Source of the DNA: DASYKT01 sp035995185
Lineage (GTDB): Bacteria > Acidobacteriota > Blastocatellia > Pyrinomonadales > Pyrinomonadaceae
NCBI GenBank assembly: GCA_035995185.1
Contig: DASYKT010000031.1
Span: 1 to 64,000, forward strand
Length of the DNA: 64,000 nucleotides
Direction of reading: 5' to 3'
Of the stretch, positions 27,834-37,342 are shown piece by piece. Positions within the stretch are counted from its first letter, which is position 1, and every line of letters begins with the position of its first letter. The notes beneath the pieces are model-generated. The model worked only from the letters and a program-made list of their open reading frames with translations, did no database searches and was not told where the DNA came from. The position numbers and the translations under genes were made by a program.

Positions 27834-29204
27834 TTATCGCGTCGGGAAATCCAGCACGTCGGCGCGGGTGATGATACCGGTGATGCGTTTGAAATCTTCC
27901 ACCAGCACGGCGGGCGATTTGTGCAGCATCGGGACGATCTTGTTGAGATTGGTATCGACGTCCACTACCGGAAAACTTTTCTCCATTATTTCTTTGACCG
28001 GCGATTCCATCAGGTCCCTGTTCTCGAGCAGCTTGGCCAGCACGCGGCTTTCCTTGAGCGAGCCGACCGATCTGCCGTCGTCGAGCACGGGCAGTTGGGT
28101 GACGCTGTTTTCGTCCATATATTTGAGCGCTTCGGCAATGGTCGTGTCCGGCGTAACAAAAAGCAGGGCGCCAGGCGAAGAAGAATTTTTGGTCTCAGCC
28201 ACCAGGCGCGCGGTCACGCGCTGCGGTTCGAGCAAAAGTTTTTCCTTCATCCACTCGTCGGAATGAAACTTGGTCAGATAGTGTTCGCCCGTGTCGCAGA
28301 CGATAAAGATGACAACCGCGTTTTCATCCAGGTCTTTGGCCACCTTGAGCGCGCCAGCGAAATTCGTGCCGGTCGAACCGCCGCAAAAAATTCCTTCAAC
28401 GCGGGAAAGCTGGCGGGCATATTCAAAAGATTCGCGGTCGGTGATGTTAATGATCTCATCGATCATCTTCATGTCGGCGTTGCCGACGGGCAGGCTTTGG
28501 CCGATGCCTTCGACCAGATAGGGTGTCGCTTCAGGCACCAGGCCGGATTCTTTGTAAGTTTTAAATATCGAGCCGTACGGGTCGGCGCCGATGATCCTGA
28601 TGTTCGGATTTTTTTCTTTCAGATAACGGCCGGTTCCGGAAATGGTCCCGCCGGTGCCGACGCCGGAAACAAAGTGCGTGATCTTGCCTTCGGTGGCTTC
28701 CCAAATTTCCGGGCCGGTGGTGCGGTAATGCGCGGCCGGGTTTGCCGGGTGATTATATTGATCGGGGTAAAAAGAGTTCGGTGTTTCCTGGGCAACGCGT
28801 TTGGCGACTTCGACATAGTGATCCGGTGTGCCGTGCTTGGCCGCCGCCGGGCAAATGATAACATCCGCGCCGAGCGATTTCAGGTAGCGGTTCTTTTCCA
28901 TCGAAACCTTGTCCGTCATCACGAAAATGCATTTATAACCCCGGATGCCGGCAACCAGCGCCAGGCCGATCCCGGTGTTACCGGAAGTCGCTTCGATGAT
29001 CGTGCCGCCCGGTTTGAGGGTGCCTTCTTTTTCGGCGTAGTCGATCATCGAGATGCCGATGCGGTCTTTTACCGAATACCCCGGATTGAGGCTTTCCATC
29101 TTGGCGAGGATGGTCGCCTTGATACCATTCTGTTTTGCTAATTGATTGATCTTGACTAAAGGTGTGTTGCCGATGAGGGATAAAATATTTTCGTGAAAAT
29201 GCAC
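27834..29204 (-). CDS. Cystathionine beta-synthase with CBS domain pair
   Basis: This 456-residue PLP enzyme condenses serine (or acetylserine) with homocysteine or sulfide. The PLP lysine is Lys46 in NPGYSVKDRIG, the phosphate loop is SGNTGIGLAL / GVGTGGTISGTGRYL, and the C-terminal 120 residues contain two CBS modules (ALKYMDENSVTQLPVLDDG and ITGIITRADVLDF). The tandem CBS pair points to cystathionine beta-synthase rather than cysteine synthase. No heme-binding N-terminal extension is present. No transsulfuration partner is adjacent. Confidence 0.93.
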   Translation of the reverse strand: MHFHENILSLIGNTPLVKINQLAKQNGIKATILAKMESLNPGYSVKDRIGISMIDYAEKEGTLKPGGTIIEATSGNTGIGLALVAGIRGYKCIFVMTDKVSMEKNRYLKSLGADVIICPAAAKHGTPDHYVEVAKRVAQETPNSFYPDQYNHPANPAAHYRTTGPEIWEATEGKITHFVSGVGTGGTISGTGRYLKEKNPNIRIIGADPYGSIFKTYKESGLVPEATPYLVEGIGQSLPVGNADMKMIDEIINITDRESFEYARQLSRVEGIFCGGSTGTNFAGALKVAKDLDENAVVIFIVCDTGEHYLTKFHSDEWMKEKLLLEPQRVTARLVAETKNSSSPGALLFVTPDTTIAEALKYMDENSVTQLPVLDDGRSVGSLKESRVLAKLLENRDLMESPVKEIMEKSFPVVDVDTNLNKIVPMLHKSPAVLVEDFKRITGIITRADVLDFPTR

Positions 29205-29281
29205 TTGGTTACTCCGAAGAAGTTTTGGAAATTTACCGAGATTGTAAAAAAGAAGTTTAAAGACAATTGGCTCTTATCGCA

Positions 29282-29313
29282 AGAAGCTATAACGAGTTGT
29301 CGTTATAGCTTCT
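29282..29313. repeat. Perfect 14-base inverted repeat
   Basis: AGAAGCTATAACGA, GTTG and TCGTTATAGCTTCT form a flawless hairpin. It lies 77 bases upstream of the CBS gene and next to the family B element. There is no T-run, so it is not an obvious terminator; it may be an operator or part of the repeat insertion. Confidence 0.8.
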
Positions 29314-29328
29314 AATCCCGAGTTTTAT

Positions 29329-29463
29329 AAATTGCCACTAGCTTTAGCTAGTGGCTAAAAGAATTCCACAGAAAAAATGGCTTTAGCCAAACCTTTTTGC
29401 AATTTGGCTAAAGCCATTTCTATGTTTATTTTCCTATCCACTAGCTAAAGCTAGTGGCAATTT
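29329..29463. repeat. Repeat family B, paired hairpin (REPIN-like)
   Basis: The outer arms are AAATTGCCACTAGC..GCTAGTGG and CCACTAGC..GCTAGTGGCAATTT. The inner arms are GGCTTTAGCCA and TGGCTAAAGCC. The structure and length match the element at 9638-9770 while the linkers differ, as expected for copies under selection for folding. Confidence 0.92.
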
Positions 29464-29479
29464 AGAAGAGATAGCAAAT

Positions 29480-30292
29480 CTATTTATAAGCCGCTACCGC
29501 ATGGAGCTCGTTTTTGCGGGCGAGCAGCCGCGCGGGATTATTGGTAACGATGGCGTGGATGCCGAGATTTTCAGCGCGCTTTACCCAGGCGGGATGGTCG
29601 GCGGTCCAGATAGTTACGGGGAAGCCGTAATCCTCGGCTTCGCGGACGGCGTTCGGCGTGGCCAGCGAATAATGAAGCGAGATCTCATTGGCCTGGAGTT
29701 CGAGCGCTTTGGTGACCAGGCGGTTTCGCGGTTTTATCAAATGCATGAATTTTGGGGCAAAGAGCACGGCGATGTGGGCTTCGGGCAGCCGAGCGCGAAA
29801 TTTGGTCAGCGCGTCCAGGTTAAAACTCTTGACGATGATCCGCGGCAGCAGATCGGACTTTTCGATCATCTCCGCGATCGATTCCACCAGCGCATCGCAG
29901 GTTTTCTTCGAGCATTTCATTTCCAGATAGATCAAACATTTGGTTTCGCGCAGCAGATCCAGCAAATCGGAAAGCGCGGGGACGGTCTCGGCGGAAAATT
30001 CTTTTCTCGCTTTACTGGGATGTTTTTTATTGAACCAGGTCCCGACGTCGATCTTGCCGAGTTCATGCGAAGAATAGCCGCTTACCCGCCCGCTAAATCC
30101 GGCGGTGCGCTGCAAGGTAGCATCGTGGATCACCACGGGCACGCGGTCGCGCGCCAGCCGCACGTCAAATTCTATCCCGTCCGCGCCGTCTCTTATCGCC
30201 TGCCGGAAAGCGGCAAACGTATTTTCCGGCGCGATCGCGGACGAACCGCGGTGCGCGATGATTAGAGGCTTGTGGTTGTTGTCACCTGACAT
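29480..30292 (-). CDS. ugpQ: Glycerophosphodiester phosphodiesterase
   Basis: This 270-residue GDPD-family TIM-barrel hydrolyses glycerophosphodiesters to glycerol 3-phosphate and an alcohol. The catalytic motif is intact: HRGSSAIAPENTFAAF with the first His, then GADGIEFDVRL (Glu and Asp metal ligands) and VVIHDATLQRT (second His). There is no signal peptide, so it is cytoplasmic like UgpQ. Family B repeat DNA lies immediately downstream. Confidence 0.93.
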   Translation of the reverse strand: MSGDNNHKPLIIAHRGSSAIAPENTFAAFRQAIRDGADGIEFDVRLARDRVPVVIHDATLQRTAGFSGRVSGYSSHELGKIDVGTWFNKKHPSKARKEFSAETVPALSDLLDLLRETKCLIYLEMKCSKKTCDALVESIAEMIEKSDLLPRIIVKSFNLDALTKFRARLPEAHIAVLFAPKFMHLIKPRNRLVTKALELQANEISLHYSLATPNAVREAEDYGFPVTIWTADHPAWVKRAENLGIHAIVTNNPARLLARKNELHAVAAYK

Positions 30293-30453
30293 TTAGTAGA
30301 AATTCTTTTATCGCGCCTAAGTTTCTTTAGCAGATCTTAGGACAGGAGCTGATGCAGTGTAAGTCTTCAGTTATGTCGAACCTAGTAAATAGTAGCGCAA
30401 AAACTAAAATTTTATAAGGAAAGCGCAGACCGTAGAAAACAAGCATTCGCTTT

Positions 30454-31893
30454 TTATTTTTCAGCCAGAAGTTTTTTGATCATCCTCTCGATCTCGTCTT
30501 CGCGCGCGCTGTTGCTTCCGCTGTTGATATAGCGTATCAATCCCTTGCGGTCGATCAGGACTACCGTGGGCAGGGTATTCGCGTTGTAGAAAGAGGTGTT
30601 GACGCCATCTTTCGAGACCGCTACCGCGTAAGGCATTCGATGGGTCTTGATAAAATTTTTGATCGTTTCCAGCTCGGCCGGCTCATTGTCCGGCAATCCG
30701 TAACCGGAACCATAATAACGGGTTGCGCCTACTATCTCCAATCCCTGTTCCTGATAGCTCTGCTGCCAGCGGGAAAGCTTTGGAATGGCCGCGATACAGG
30801 GCCCGCACCAGGTCGCCCAAAAATCGATCAGTACGACCTTGCCGTTAAGATCCGACAGTTTCTGCGCGGCCGGCAGCCAATTATCGACGCTCAACTCGGG
30901 CGCTTTCGTAAGCATTATTTCATATTGCCGCTCACGCCTCATCAAAAGCCGTCTTACTTCAGCCAGCGCGCCCTGATTGCGAAAAAGCTTGTCGATCGAA
31001 CCATAGGTCTTTTTGAAAAAAGCCGTTGCCTCGGCCCTTTGCCCCGACTCTAGCAGGAGCATTACCGCTTTATCGGTTGCGCTAAAAAAAATGTCCCAGG
31101 AATCATGAAAGGCCCCGACCTTTTGCAGGTCTTCGAGAGTGGAAATAGCCTGTTTGGGATCGCCCTTTTCTTTCTGGATCGAAAAAAGAAGCATCGCAAG
31201 CTGATGGATCTTATAGATATCGGCGGGCCGGGCCTCTTTTTCTTCAAAATATGCCTTGATGGCCCGGTAGGCTTCGCCGGCATGAGCGGCGGCCCGGTCA
31301 AAGTCCTTCCGGTCATTATAATTTCGCGCCAGCATGCTTTCCAGGTCGCTTTTATCCTTGTTTTTTACCGGCGCATTCTTTGAATACTCAGCCAGCCAGG
31401 TTTCGGCGGTGCTCACATCGGACCTTGAGGTATGAACGGCCACCAAAAGAAAACGAGCGCGCTGGGCTTTTTCGGGGTCAGGTTTATCTGAAGCCAGGAA
31501 TTTTTCAAAAGATATGACCGCGCCGTCAAAATTGGCGGAGAGGTTTTGCAGCAGGGCGAGAAAATAATTATCTTCGGCGGTTAGTTCCGGCCGGGCGGAA
31601 ATATCGGCGGCATAACGGGCGGCCATTTGGCGCTGGTCGCGCAGGACCTGCTCGTATTCGGCCTGGGGCCGGGGCGGAACGATCTTTCTCATCTCGACAA
31701 ATTTCTTGTCGGCGTATTCACTAGCCTCGGTAAAAAGCTTTTCCGCGCTCGGCAGATCAGCGACTGCGGCTATAGCCGGGGCCGCGGGCACAGCTGCAAC
31801 TGTCTGCGGGGCAGCCGGCGGGACGCCGTTTCCCTGGGCAAACGAGTTTATGGCCAGAATAATAAGAAAAAGTACTAAAACCGCTTTTCGCAT
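30454..31893 (-). CDS. Exported TlpA-like thioredoxin with helical-repeat N-terminus
   Basis: The 479-residue protein has a signal peptide (AVLVLFLIILAINSFA) and a long helical, TPR-like middle (residues 50-320). The C-terminal TlpA/ResA-type thioredoxin domain carries the active site WATWCGPC (about residue 363), preceded by GKVVLIDF. Such proteins reduce or exchange disulfides in the periplasm. The gene stops 20 bases past thiO's end on the other side of a short gap, but a functional link is not evident. It is one of three thiol-redox proteins in the window. Confidence 0.88.
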   Translation of the reverse strand: MRKAVLVLFLIILAINSFAQGNGVPPAAPQTVAAVPAAPAIAAVADLPSAEKLFTEASEYADKKFVEMRKIVPPRPQAEYEQVLRDQRQMAARYAADISARPELTAEDNYFLALLQNLSANFDGAVISFEKFLASDKPDPEKAQRARFLLVAVHTSRSDVSTAETWLAEYSKNAPVKNKDKSDLESMLARNYNDRKDFDRAAAHAGEAYRAIKAYFEEKEARPADIYKIHQLAMLLFSIQKEKGDPKQAISTLEDLQKVGAFHDSWDIFFSATDKAVMLLLESGQRAEATAFFKKTYGSIDKLFRNQGALAEVRRLLMRRERQYEIMLTKAPELSVDNWLPAAQKLSDLNGKVVLIDFWATWCGPCIAAIPKLSRWQQSYQEQGLEIVGATRYYGSGYGLPDNEPAELETIKNFIKTHRMPYAVAVSKDGVNTSFYNANTLPTVVLIDRKGLIRYINSGSNSAREDEIERMIKKLLAEK

Positions 31894-31913
31894 ACTTACA
31901 ATGTAATTACAGT

Positions 31914-33080
31914 CTATACAGAAACTGCCTGAGTGAAACGTCCAGGCCTTAAAAGGGTAGAAAATTTCGAATTCTGCCCGTCGGTTATTTGCGCTAACAG
32001 CATGTGCGCTGTTATTGGTGCCAGCAAAATACCGTTTCGGTAATGTCCGGTAGCTACATAGAGCCCACCGATATTGTCATATTGGCCGATCACTGGCAGC
32101 ATATCCGCGGCGCACGGGCGCAAACCCGCCCATTTTTCACTGATCTCGATCTTTTTAAGCTCTGGGGCGATCTCAAAGGCCGCTCTTGAGAGAGATTCGA
32201 GTCCCGATGTAGTCACATTTTTGTCAAAACCGGCCTTTTCCACTGTTGCGCCCGCCAAAAGCCTATTATCCGCCCGCGGGACCAGATATCCAGTCAAAGA
32301 CATTATTACCCGTGTGAAAAGCCGTTTTCCGGGCTGAAAGCTTATCATTTGCCCGCGTACGGGTATTACGTCTAACGATAAGGAGCGGTTTCTTTCGGTT
32401 TCTCCCGGCCCGCCAAGCGGGATAAGAGAAGACCATGCTCCTGCCGCCAGGACAATGATCGGCGCCGAGAAATTCCCCACAGGCGTTTCCACGCCGGCTA
32501 TTTTGCCGTTTTCCACCAGAAGCGACGTTACCGGTGTATTTTCTACTATCCTAACGCCGAGCTGTTTAAGAGAAGCCGCCAGAGCTTTAACCAGCAAACG
32601 ATTTTCGACCTGAACATCGCGGGGGAAAAACAAGCCGCCTTTTACCTCGGAAGATAGCCGCGGTTCCAATTCCAAAAGCTCCCGCGTATCCAGCTTTTGC
32701 ACCGGTAGCCCGGCCGCGTTTTGCCAGCTATAGATATTGTCCAAGCGCCGGGAATCGTGTTTGTTAAAGGAAACCGACAGCGTGCCGCTGGTCTCGAGTT
32801 CGATATCGATCCCGGTTTCGGCCTTTAATTCTTGGGCGAACCCTTCGTATAGCCCGCGCCCTTCATAACAAAGATCGAAAAGATCGTCGCGTTTTTCGGC
32901 GTCGGCTTGCGCGGTAAGCATGCCTGCCGCCGCGGAGCTGGCTTCCTGTCCCAATCGGCCGCTATCGAGCACCGTTACTTCGCCGGCGCCATTTTTCTTT
33001 AGCGCGCGCGCGATGCTCATTCCTATTACGCCGCCGCCGACCACCAGGACATCAGAAATTTCTTTATTACTTATGAACAC
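31914..33080 (-). CDS. thiO: Glycine oxidase ThiO
   Basis: ThiO is an FAD enzyme of the D-amino-acid-oxidase fold that converts glycine to the imine needed for the thiazole ring of thiamine. The 388-residue protein has the dinucleotide motif VVGGGVIGMSIARAL near residue 13, SSAAAGML, and a C-terminal LRPCAADMLPVIG and GLYVATGHYRNGILLAP. ThiE is at 2608 but ThiG/ThiS are not in the window. A related FAD amino-acid oxidase remains possible. Confidence 0.9.
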   Translation of the reverse strand: MFISNKEISDVLVVGGGVIGMSIARALKKNGAGEVTVLDSGRLGQEASSAAAGMLTAQADAEKRDDLFDLCYEGRGLYEGFAQELKAETGIDIELETSGTLSVSFNKHDSRRLDNIYSWQNAAGLPVQKLDTRELLELEPRLSSEVKGGLFFPRDVQVENRLLVKALAASLKQLGVRIVENTPVTSLLVENGKIAGVETPVGNFSAPIIVLAAGAWSSLIPLGGPGETERNRSLSLDVIPVRGQMISFQPGKRLFTRVIMSLTGYLVPRADNRLLAGATVEKAGFDKNVTTSGLESLSRAAFEIAPELKKIEISEKWAGLRPCAADMLPVIGQYDNIGGLYVATGHYRNGILLAPITAHMLLAQITDGQNSKFSTLLRPGRFTQAVSV

Positions 33081-33429
33081 TTGATACTACGATCCACTAT
33101 TGCACCATACTAACATACCAGTTACCTGTGCTTCAGCCTTTCGGTTACCGGCTTGTCGCCCGAAAGGTGCGGTAGTTTACCCCGCCAATATTCCGCAAAG
33201 CTCCAATTTTGTCCTTCCGCTCCTTCGCCGGATGAGAAATTTAAGAACACCCGGGGTGCCGCAAGCCTCGTATATAAGCCATTTAAATCTTTGTCAAACA
33301 ATATAGTTGGGCCGTGCGGATAATGGCATATCGCTTGCTATGTTCTTTTACGGACAGGCGTCTTTACCCGTACCAAAGCCTGTAGTAGATCCCCGCGGTT
33401 TTGGGAAATCAATATTTACAAATAGTTTA
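33081..33429 (+). other. Divergent intergenic region between thiO and the PAS kinase
   Basis: No gene or recognisable riboswitch is visible. Open frames starting at 33100 and at the TTG at 33307 have no ribosome-binding site. The kinase start is taken at 33430. Confidence 0.5.
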
Positions 33430-36135
33430 ATGACGAGCGATCTGACACTAAACGGAACGCAGGCGGAAGGTCAACGGGCAAGCCGCTTGTTAAATTTGCA
33501 GCGCCAGTCGGTTTATAAAAACACCGACCGGCTTTTCGCCGTTTTACTTCCGCTGCAATGGCTCGCCGGGATCATAAGTTCCTTTATTCTGGTTTCCGGT
33601 GTCTGGGACGGAGTTGTTTCAGAGTTCGACTCTACTATTCGGACGGCAATTTTTATCGGGACGCTGATCACGATACCGCCTTTTCTTTTAGCGATCTTTT
33701 ATCCGGGTAAGGCGATCACACGCTACGCGATCGCGATGGGACAAATATTGATCTCAGCCCTGCTGGTCAATGCCGCGGGCAATCGCACCGAAAGTTATTT
33801 CCATCTTTTTGGTTCGCTGGCGCTTCTTTCTTTTTACCGTGACCTGAGGTTGCTGATCTCCGCCAGCGGGCTTTCTTTTTTCAGCCATCAGATGGGCGCC
33901 GGGTTTTATTCCGAAAACTCCGGCCTTAATGCGGGGCGTTCACTGGAGCTTATCGGGTGGATGATCTTTGAAAATGTATTTTTGATCGTCTGGGTGCGCA
34001 CCACCATCACCGGCATGCGGCAAACTGCCACACGCACCGCCGCGCTCGAGGCGAATGAAGAACGCTACCGCGCCGTGGTCGAACAAACGACGGAAAGCAT
34101 CGCTCTGATCGATCCCGAAACTTTGAAAGTGATCGAATTTAACAAGGCGTTTCGCAAACTCCTCAATTATGAGGACACCGAGGAGATAAAGTCGCTTAGC
34201 GTCCGCGATTTTACTACTGCCACGGAGGAACAGCTGGCCGAAGTGGGAGAGCATTTTCAGAATGAAACCTCATTATCGTGGGAACGGACCTACCGATGCC
34301 GCGACGGGTCGGAGATATTAGTCGAGATAAGCGGAAGCCTTATTAAGTTTGACGGCAGAAAGGTGATCTGCGCAACCTTTAAAGACCTCAGCGAGCGCTA
34401 CCGGGCTGAAGCTGAAATGCAGCGGCTGGCGCTGGTGGCGCAAAAGACGCAAAACTCGGTGGTCGTTTGTGACCCGGAAGGCAAGATCCAATGGGTCAAT
34501 GAAGGATTTATGCGCGTCACCGGCTACGAAACGGAAGAGGTGATCGGCAGACATCCCATCAACGTTCTTTGCGGCGACGAAACCGATAGAAAGACCCTGG
34601 CGGAGATCTTTAAAGCGGTGAATGCCCAGGTCCCTTTCGACGGTGAGATCTATTACTACAAAAAGAACGGCTATGGTTACTGGGCATCGATGTCATTGAC
34701 GCCGATCAAGGATAACCACGGCGCTCTGCAGGGTTTTATCTCCATCGAAATGGATATAACCGAGCGAAAGAAAATGGAATCGAAGCTGCGCAACGCTTAT
34801 GAAGAATTAGAACAGCGCGTTATCGAACGCACCAGCGACCTTGTAAGAGCAAACAAGGTAATGCAGCTGGAAGTAAGCGAGCGCAAAAAGGCCGAGATCG
34901 AAGTGCGAAATGCGCGCGAGTTTTTGAAAAAGGTCATCGATCACGTGCCGACGCTGATCGCCGTAAGAGACAACGAAGATAAGTTCACGATGGCCAACAG
35001 CGCTTTTGCGAAAATGCTGGGAACTACCGTGGAACAAATGATCGGCAAAACCCCTACCGATTTTCACCACGACGCGGAAGAGCTGCGCAGGATAAAGGAA
35101 GAAGACAATACCCTTTTTGAGCAATGGTGCGAAAAACCGATATACGAAGAAAGATACACGGATGCTAAAGGAGAGGTCCATTATCTGGAAACGATCAAGC
35201 GGCCGCTCTTTAGCGATTCAGGCAAGAAAAATATCCTGGTTATCGCCAACGATCTGACCGACCGCCGGTCACTCGAAGGCCAGCTCCGCAACGCTCAAAA
35301 ACTGGAATCTATCGGGCAGCTCGCCGCAGGCATCGCGCACGAGATTAACACCCCGACGCAATATGTTTCCGACAATATCAGATTTCTTGAAGATGCCAAC
35401 AACGACATAAGGTCGATACTCGAAAAATACGATGAACTGCTGCAAGCCGCTGAAAACGGCAAGTTTGAGCCTCCCCTGGTCGCAGGTCTTCGTAAGGAAA
35501 TGGAAGTTATCGACCTTGAATATCTTTTGACCGAAGTTCCCACCGCCATTTCTCAATCGCTCGACGGAGTTTCGCGGATCGCCAAGATCGTCCAATCGAT
35601 GAAGGACTTTGCCCACCCGGGTTCGACCGAAAAATCGGCCGTCGATCTGAACAAAGCGATCGAAAGCACCATCACCGTGGCGAGAAACGAGTGGAAATAC
35701 GTCGCCGAGATGGAAACCGTTTTTGACGAAACACTGCCGCCCGTCCCCTGCTTTATCGGTGAATTTAACCAGGTCGTTTTGAATATGATCATCAACGCCG
35801 CCCACGCGATCAAAGACGTTGTCGGCGACGGCGCGGAGGGTAAAGGAAAGATAACTATTTCCACCAAAGCGGTAAAAGACGATTGGATAGAAGTGCGGAT
35901 CAAGGACACCGGGACCGGTATTCCCGCAAAAGTACAAAACCGCATTTTCGATCCGTTTTTTACGACCAAAGAGATCGGCAAAGGCAGCGGCCAGGGCCTG
36001 GCAATTTCGCACTCGGTAGTGGTGGACAAACACGGCGGCAAACTCAGTTTTGAAACAGAGCAAGGTAAAGGCACTACATTCATAATCGGCCTCCCTGCTA
36101 TCGCTCACGGAAATTCGGCGGTATCAACGGTATGA
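33430..36135 (+). CDS. Membrane PAS-sensor histidine kinase
   Basis: The product has about 901 residues. Order: five to six membrane helices (residues 30-190), PAS 1 (about 210-330), PAS 2 (about 332-450), a coiled coil (450-495), PAS 3 (498-615), the HisKA-like dimerisation helix with GIAHEINTP at about 634, and the HATPase domain (757-890; VVLNMIINAAHAI, DTGTGIPAKVQNRIFDPFFTTK, GQGLAISHSVV). GIAHEINTP is the HPK4-type phospho-acceptor. The ATG at 33430 is preferred; the frame is open to a TTG at 33307. The next gene overlaps its stop by four bases (ATGA), so the receiver protein is almost certainly its partner. Confidence 0.9.
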   Translation: MTSDLTLNGTQAEGQRASRLLNLQRQSVYKNTDRLFAVLLPLQWLAGIISSFILVSGVWDGVVSEFDSTIRTAIFIGTLITIPPFLLAIFYPGKAITRYAIAMGQILISALLVNAAGNRTESYFHLFGSLALLSFYRDLRLLISASGLSFFSHQMGAGFYSENSGLNAGRSLELIGWMIFENVFLIVWVRTTITGMRQTATRTAALEANEERYRAVVEQTTESIALIDPETLKVIEFNKAFRKLLNYEDTEEIKSLSVRDFTTATEEQLAEVGEHFQNETSLSWERTYRCRDGSEILVEISGSLIKFDGRKVICATFKDLSERYRAEAEMQRLALVAQKTQNSVVVCDPEGKIQWVNEGFMRVTGYETEEVIGRHPINVLCGDETDRKTLAEIFKAVNAQVPFDGEIYYYKKNGYGYWASMSLTPIKDNHGALQGFISIEMDITERKKMESKLRNAYEELEQRVIERTSDLVRANKVMQLEVSERKKAEIEVRNAREFLKKVIDHVPTLIAVRDNEDKFTMANSAFAKMLGTTVEQMIGKTPTDFHHDAEELRRIKEEDNTLFEQWCEKPIYEERYTDAKGEVHYLETIKRPLFSDSGKKNILVIANDLTDRRSLEGQLRNAQKLESIGQLAAGIAHEINTPTQYVSDNIRFLEDANNDIRSILEKYDELLQAAENGKFEPPLVAGLRKEMEVIDLEYLLTEVPTAISQSLDGVSRIAKIVQSMKDFAHPGSTEKSAVDLNKAIESTITVARNEWKYVAEMETVFDETLPPVPCFIGEFNQVVLNMIINAAHAIKDVVGDGAEGKGKITISTKAVKDDWIEVRIKDTGTGIPAKVQNRIFDPFFTTKEIGKGSGQGLAISHSVVVDKHGGKLSFETEQGKGTTFIIGLPAIAHGNSAVSTV

Positions 36136-37328
36136 TAAATATTCTTTTCGTCGATGACGAACCCAACATATTAAGCGGCCTGCAAAGGATGCTGCGGACG
36201 ATGCGGCACGAGTGGGAAATGTCTTTTGCCTCGAGCGGCAACGAAGCGCTGCAGATGGTAAAAGACAAAAGCATCGACGTCATCGTTTCCGATATGCGAA
36301 TGCCGGGAATGGACGGCGCGCAGCTTTTACAAAACATCCGCAAGGATTTTCCGCAGGTGGTGAGAATAATTCTTTCCGGTTATTCGGAAAGAGAAATGAT
36401 CCTGCGCTCCGTCGGGACGACCCACCAGTTTCTTTCCAAACCGTGCGATGCTGATTCGCTGCGGGCGACGGTCGGCCGCGCCTGCGCGCTGCGCGACCTG
36501 CTGACCGATGAAAAATTGCGCCGCCTGATCTCGCAGATGCCGACGGTCCCCAGCATGCCGACGGCGTACGAGCAGCTGATGCAGGAACTCGAAGCAACGG
36601 AACCGAGCATGCGAAAGATCGGCGAGATCGTCAAGCAGGACATCGGCATGACGGTCAAGATACTGCAGATCGTAAATTCGGCCTTTTTCGGATTGCGCCG
36701 TACTATTTCAGACGCGGCCGAGGCTCTGACGTTTCTCGGCCTGGACACTATCACTTCGCTTACCCTGAGCATTGGCGTCTTCTCGCAGTTTGAAGGCAAC
36801 GTTGCGGCAAAGCGCCGCCTTAATGAGATCTGGAATCACAGCATCGCGGCCGGAACGCTAGCCAAAAAGATCGCCGGCAAAAAATACCGGGAAATGGCCA
36901 GTGACGCTTTTACCGCCGGATTGCTCCACGATATCGGCGAGGTCGTATTGGCCGCTAATCTGCCTGAGAAATTTCCCGACGTGGAAAGGCTGATGAAAGA
37001 AGAAGGGATGAAAAAGATCGAGGCCGAAAAGGTCGTGTTCGAAGCATCGCACGCCGAAGTAGGGGCTTATCTCCTCGGGCTGTGGGGGCTGCCGAACCAG
37101 GTGGTCGAAGCGGTGGCTTTTCATCACGATCCGGGAAGCTATGAGTCGGCGTCATTTTCCGCCTTAACGGCGGTGCACGTTGCCAACTCGCTGCATCGCG
37201 GTGTGCGGGCGGTGGAAGAAGCCGAAATTTCCGATCCGATCGATCATGCCTACATCGAGAGACTCGGCCTGCAAAACGAACTTGAAGAATGGCGCGCGAT
37301 CGCGACAGAAATACCGGAAGAGGTCTAA
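36132..37328 (+). CDS. Response regulator with HDOD domain
   Basis: This 398-residue protein has a receiver (residues 1-120, acceptor Asp in VIVSDMRMPGMDGAQLL, switch Lys in FLSKPCD) followed by an HDOD domain (about 135-340: QDIGMTVKILQIVNSAFFGLRRTISDAAEALTFLG). HDOD domains are HD relatives without c-di-GMP hydrolysis that act in signalling, often in motility. The start codon overlaps the kinase stop, and the following gene begins 15 bases after its end. It should receive phosphate from the kinase upstream. Confidence 0.92.
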   Translation: MINILFVDDEPNILSGLQRMLRTMRHEWEMSFASSGNEALQMVKDKSIDVIVSDMRMPGMDGAQLLQNIRKDFPQVVRIILSGYSEREMILRSVGTTHQFLSKPCDADSLRATVGRACALRDLLTDEKLRRLISQMPTVPSMPTAYEQLMQELEATEPSMRKIGEIVKQDIGMTVKILQIVNSAFFGLRRTISDAAEALTFLGLDTITSLTLSIGVFSQFEGNVAAKRRLNEIWNHSIAAGTLAKKIAGKKYREMASDAFTAGLLHDIGEVVLAANLPEKFPDVERLMKEEGMKKIEAEKVVFEASHAEVGAYLLGLWGLPNQVVEAVAFHHDPGSYESASFSALTAVHVANSLHRGVRAVEEAEISDPIDHAYIERLGLQNELEEWRAIATEIPEEV

Positions 37329-37342
37329 GAGAGAGAACAAAG

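Noticed and set aside
33081..33306. TPP riboswitch before thiO, or a short gene at 33100-33306
   Set aside because: No TPP aptamer core was recognised on either strand, and the frame lacks a ribosome site and domain.
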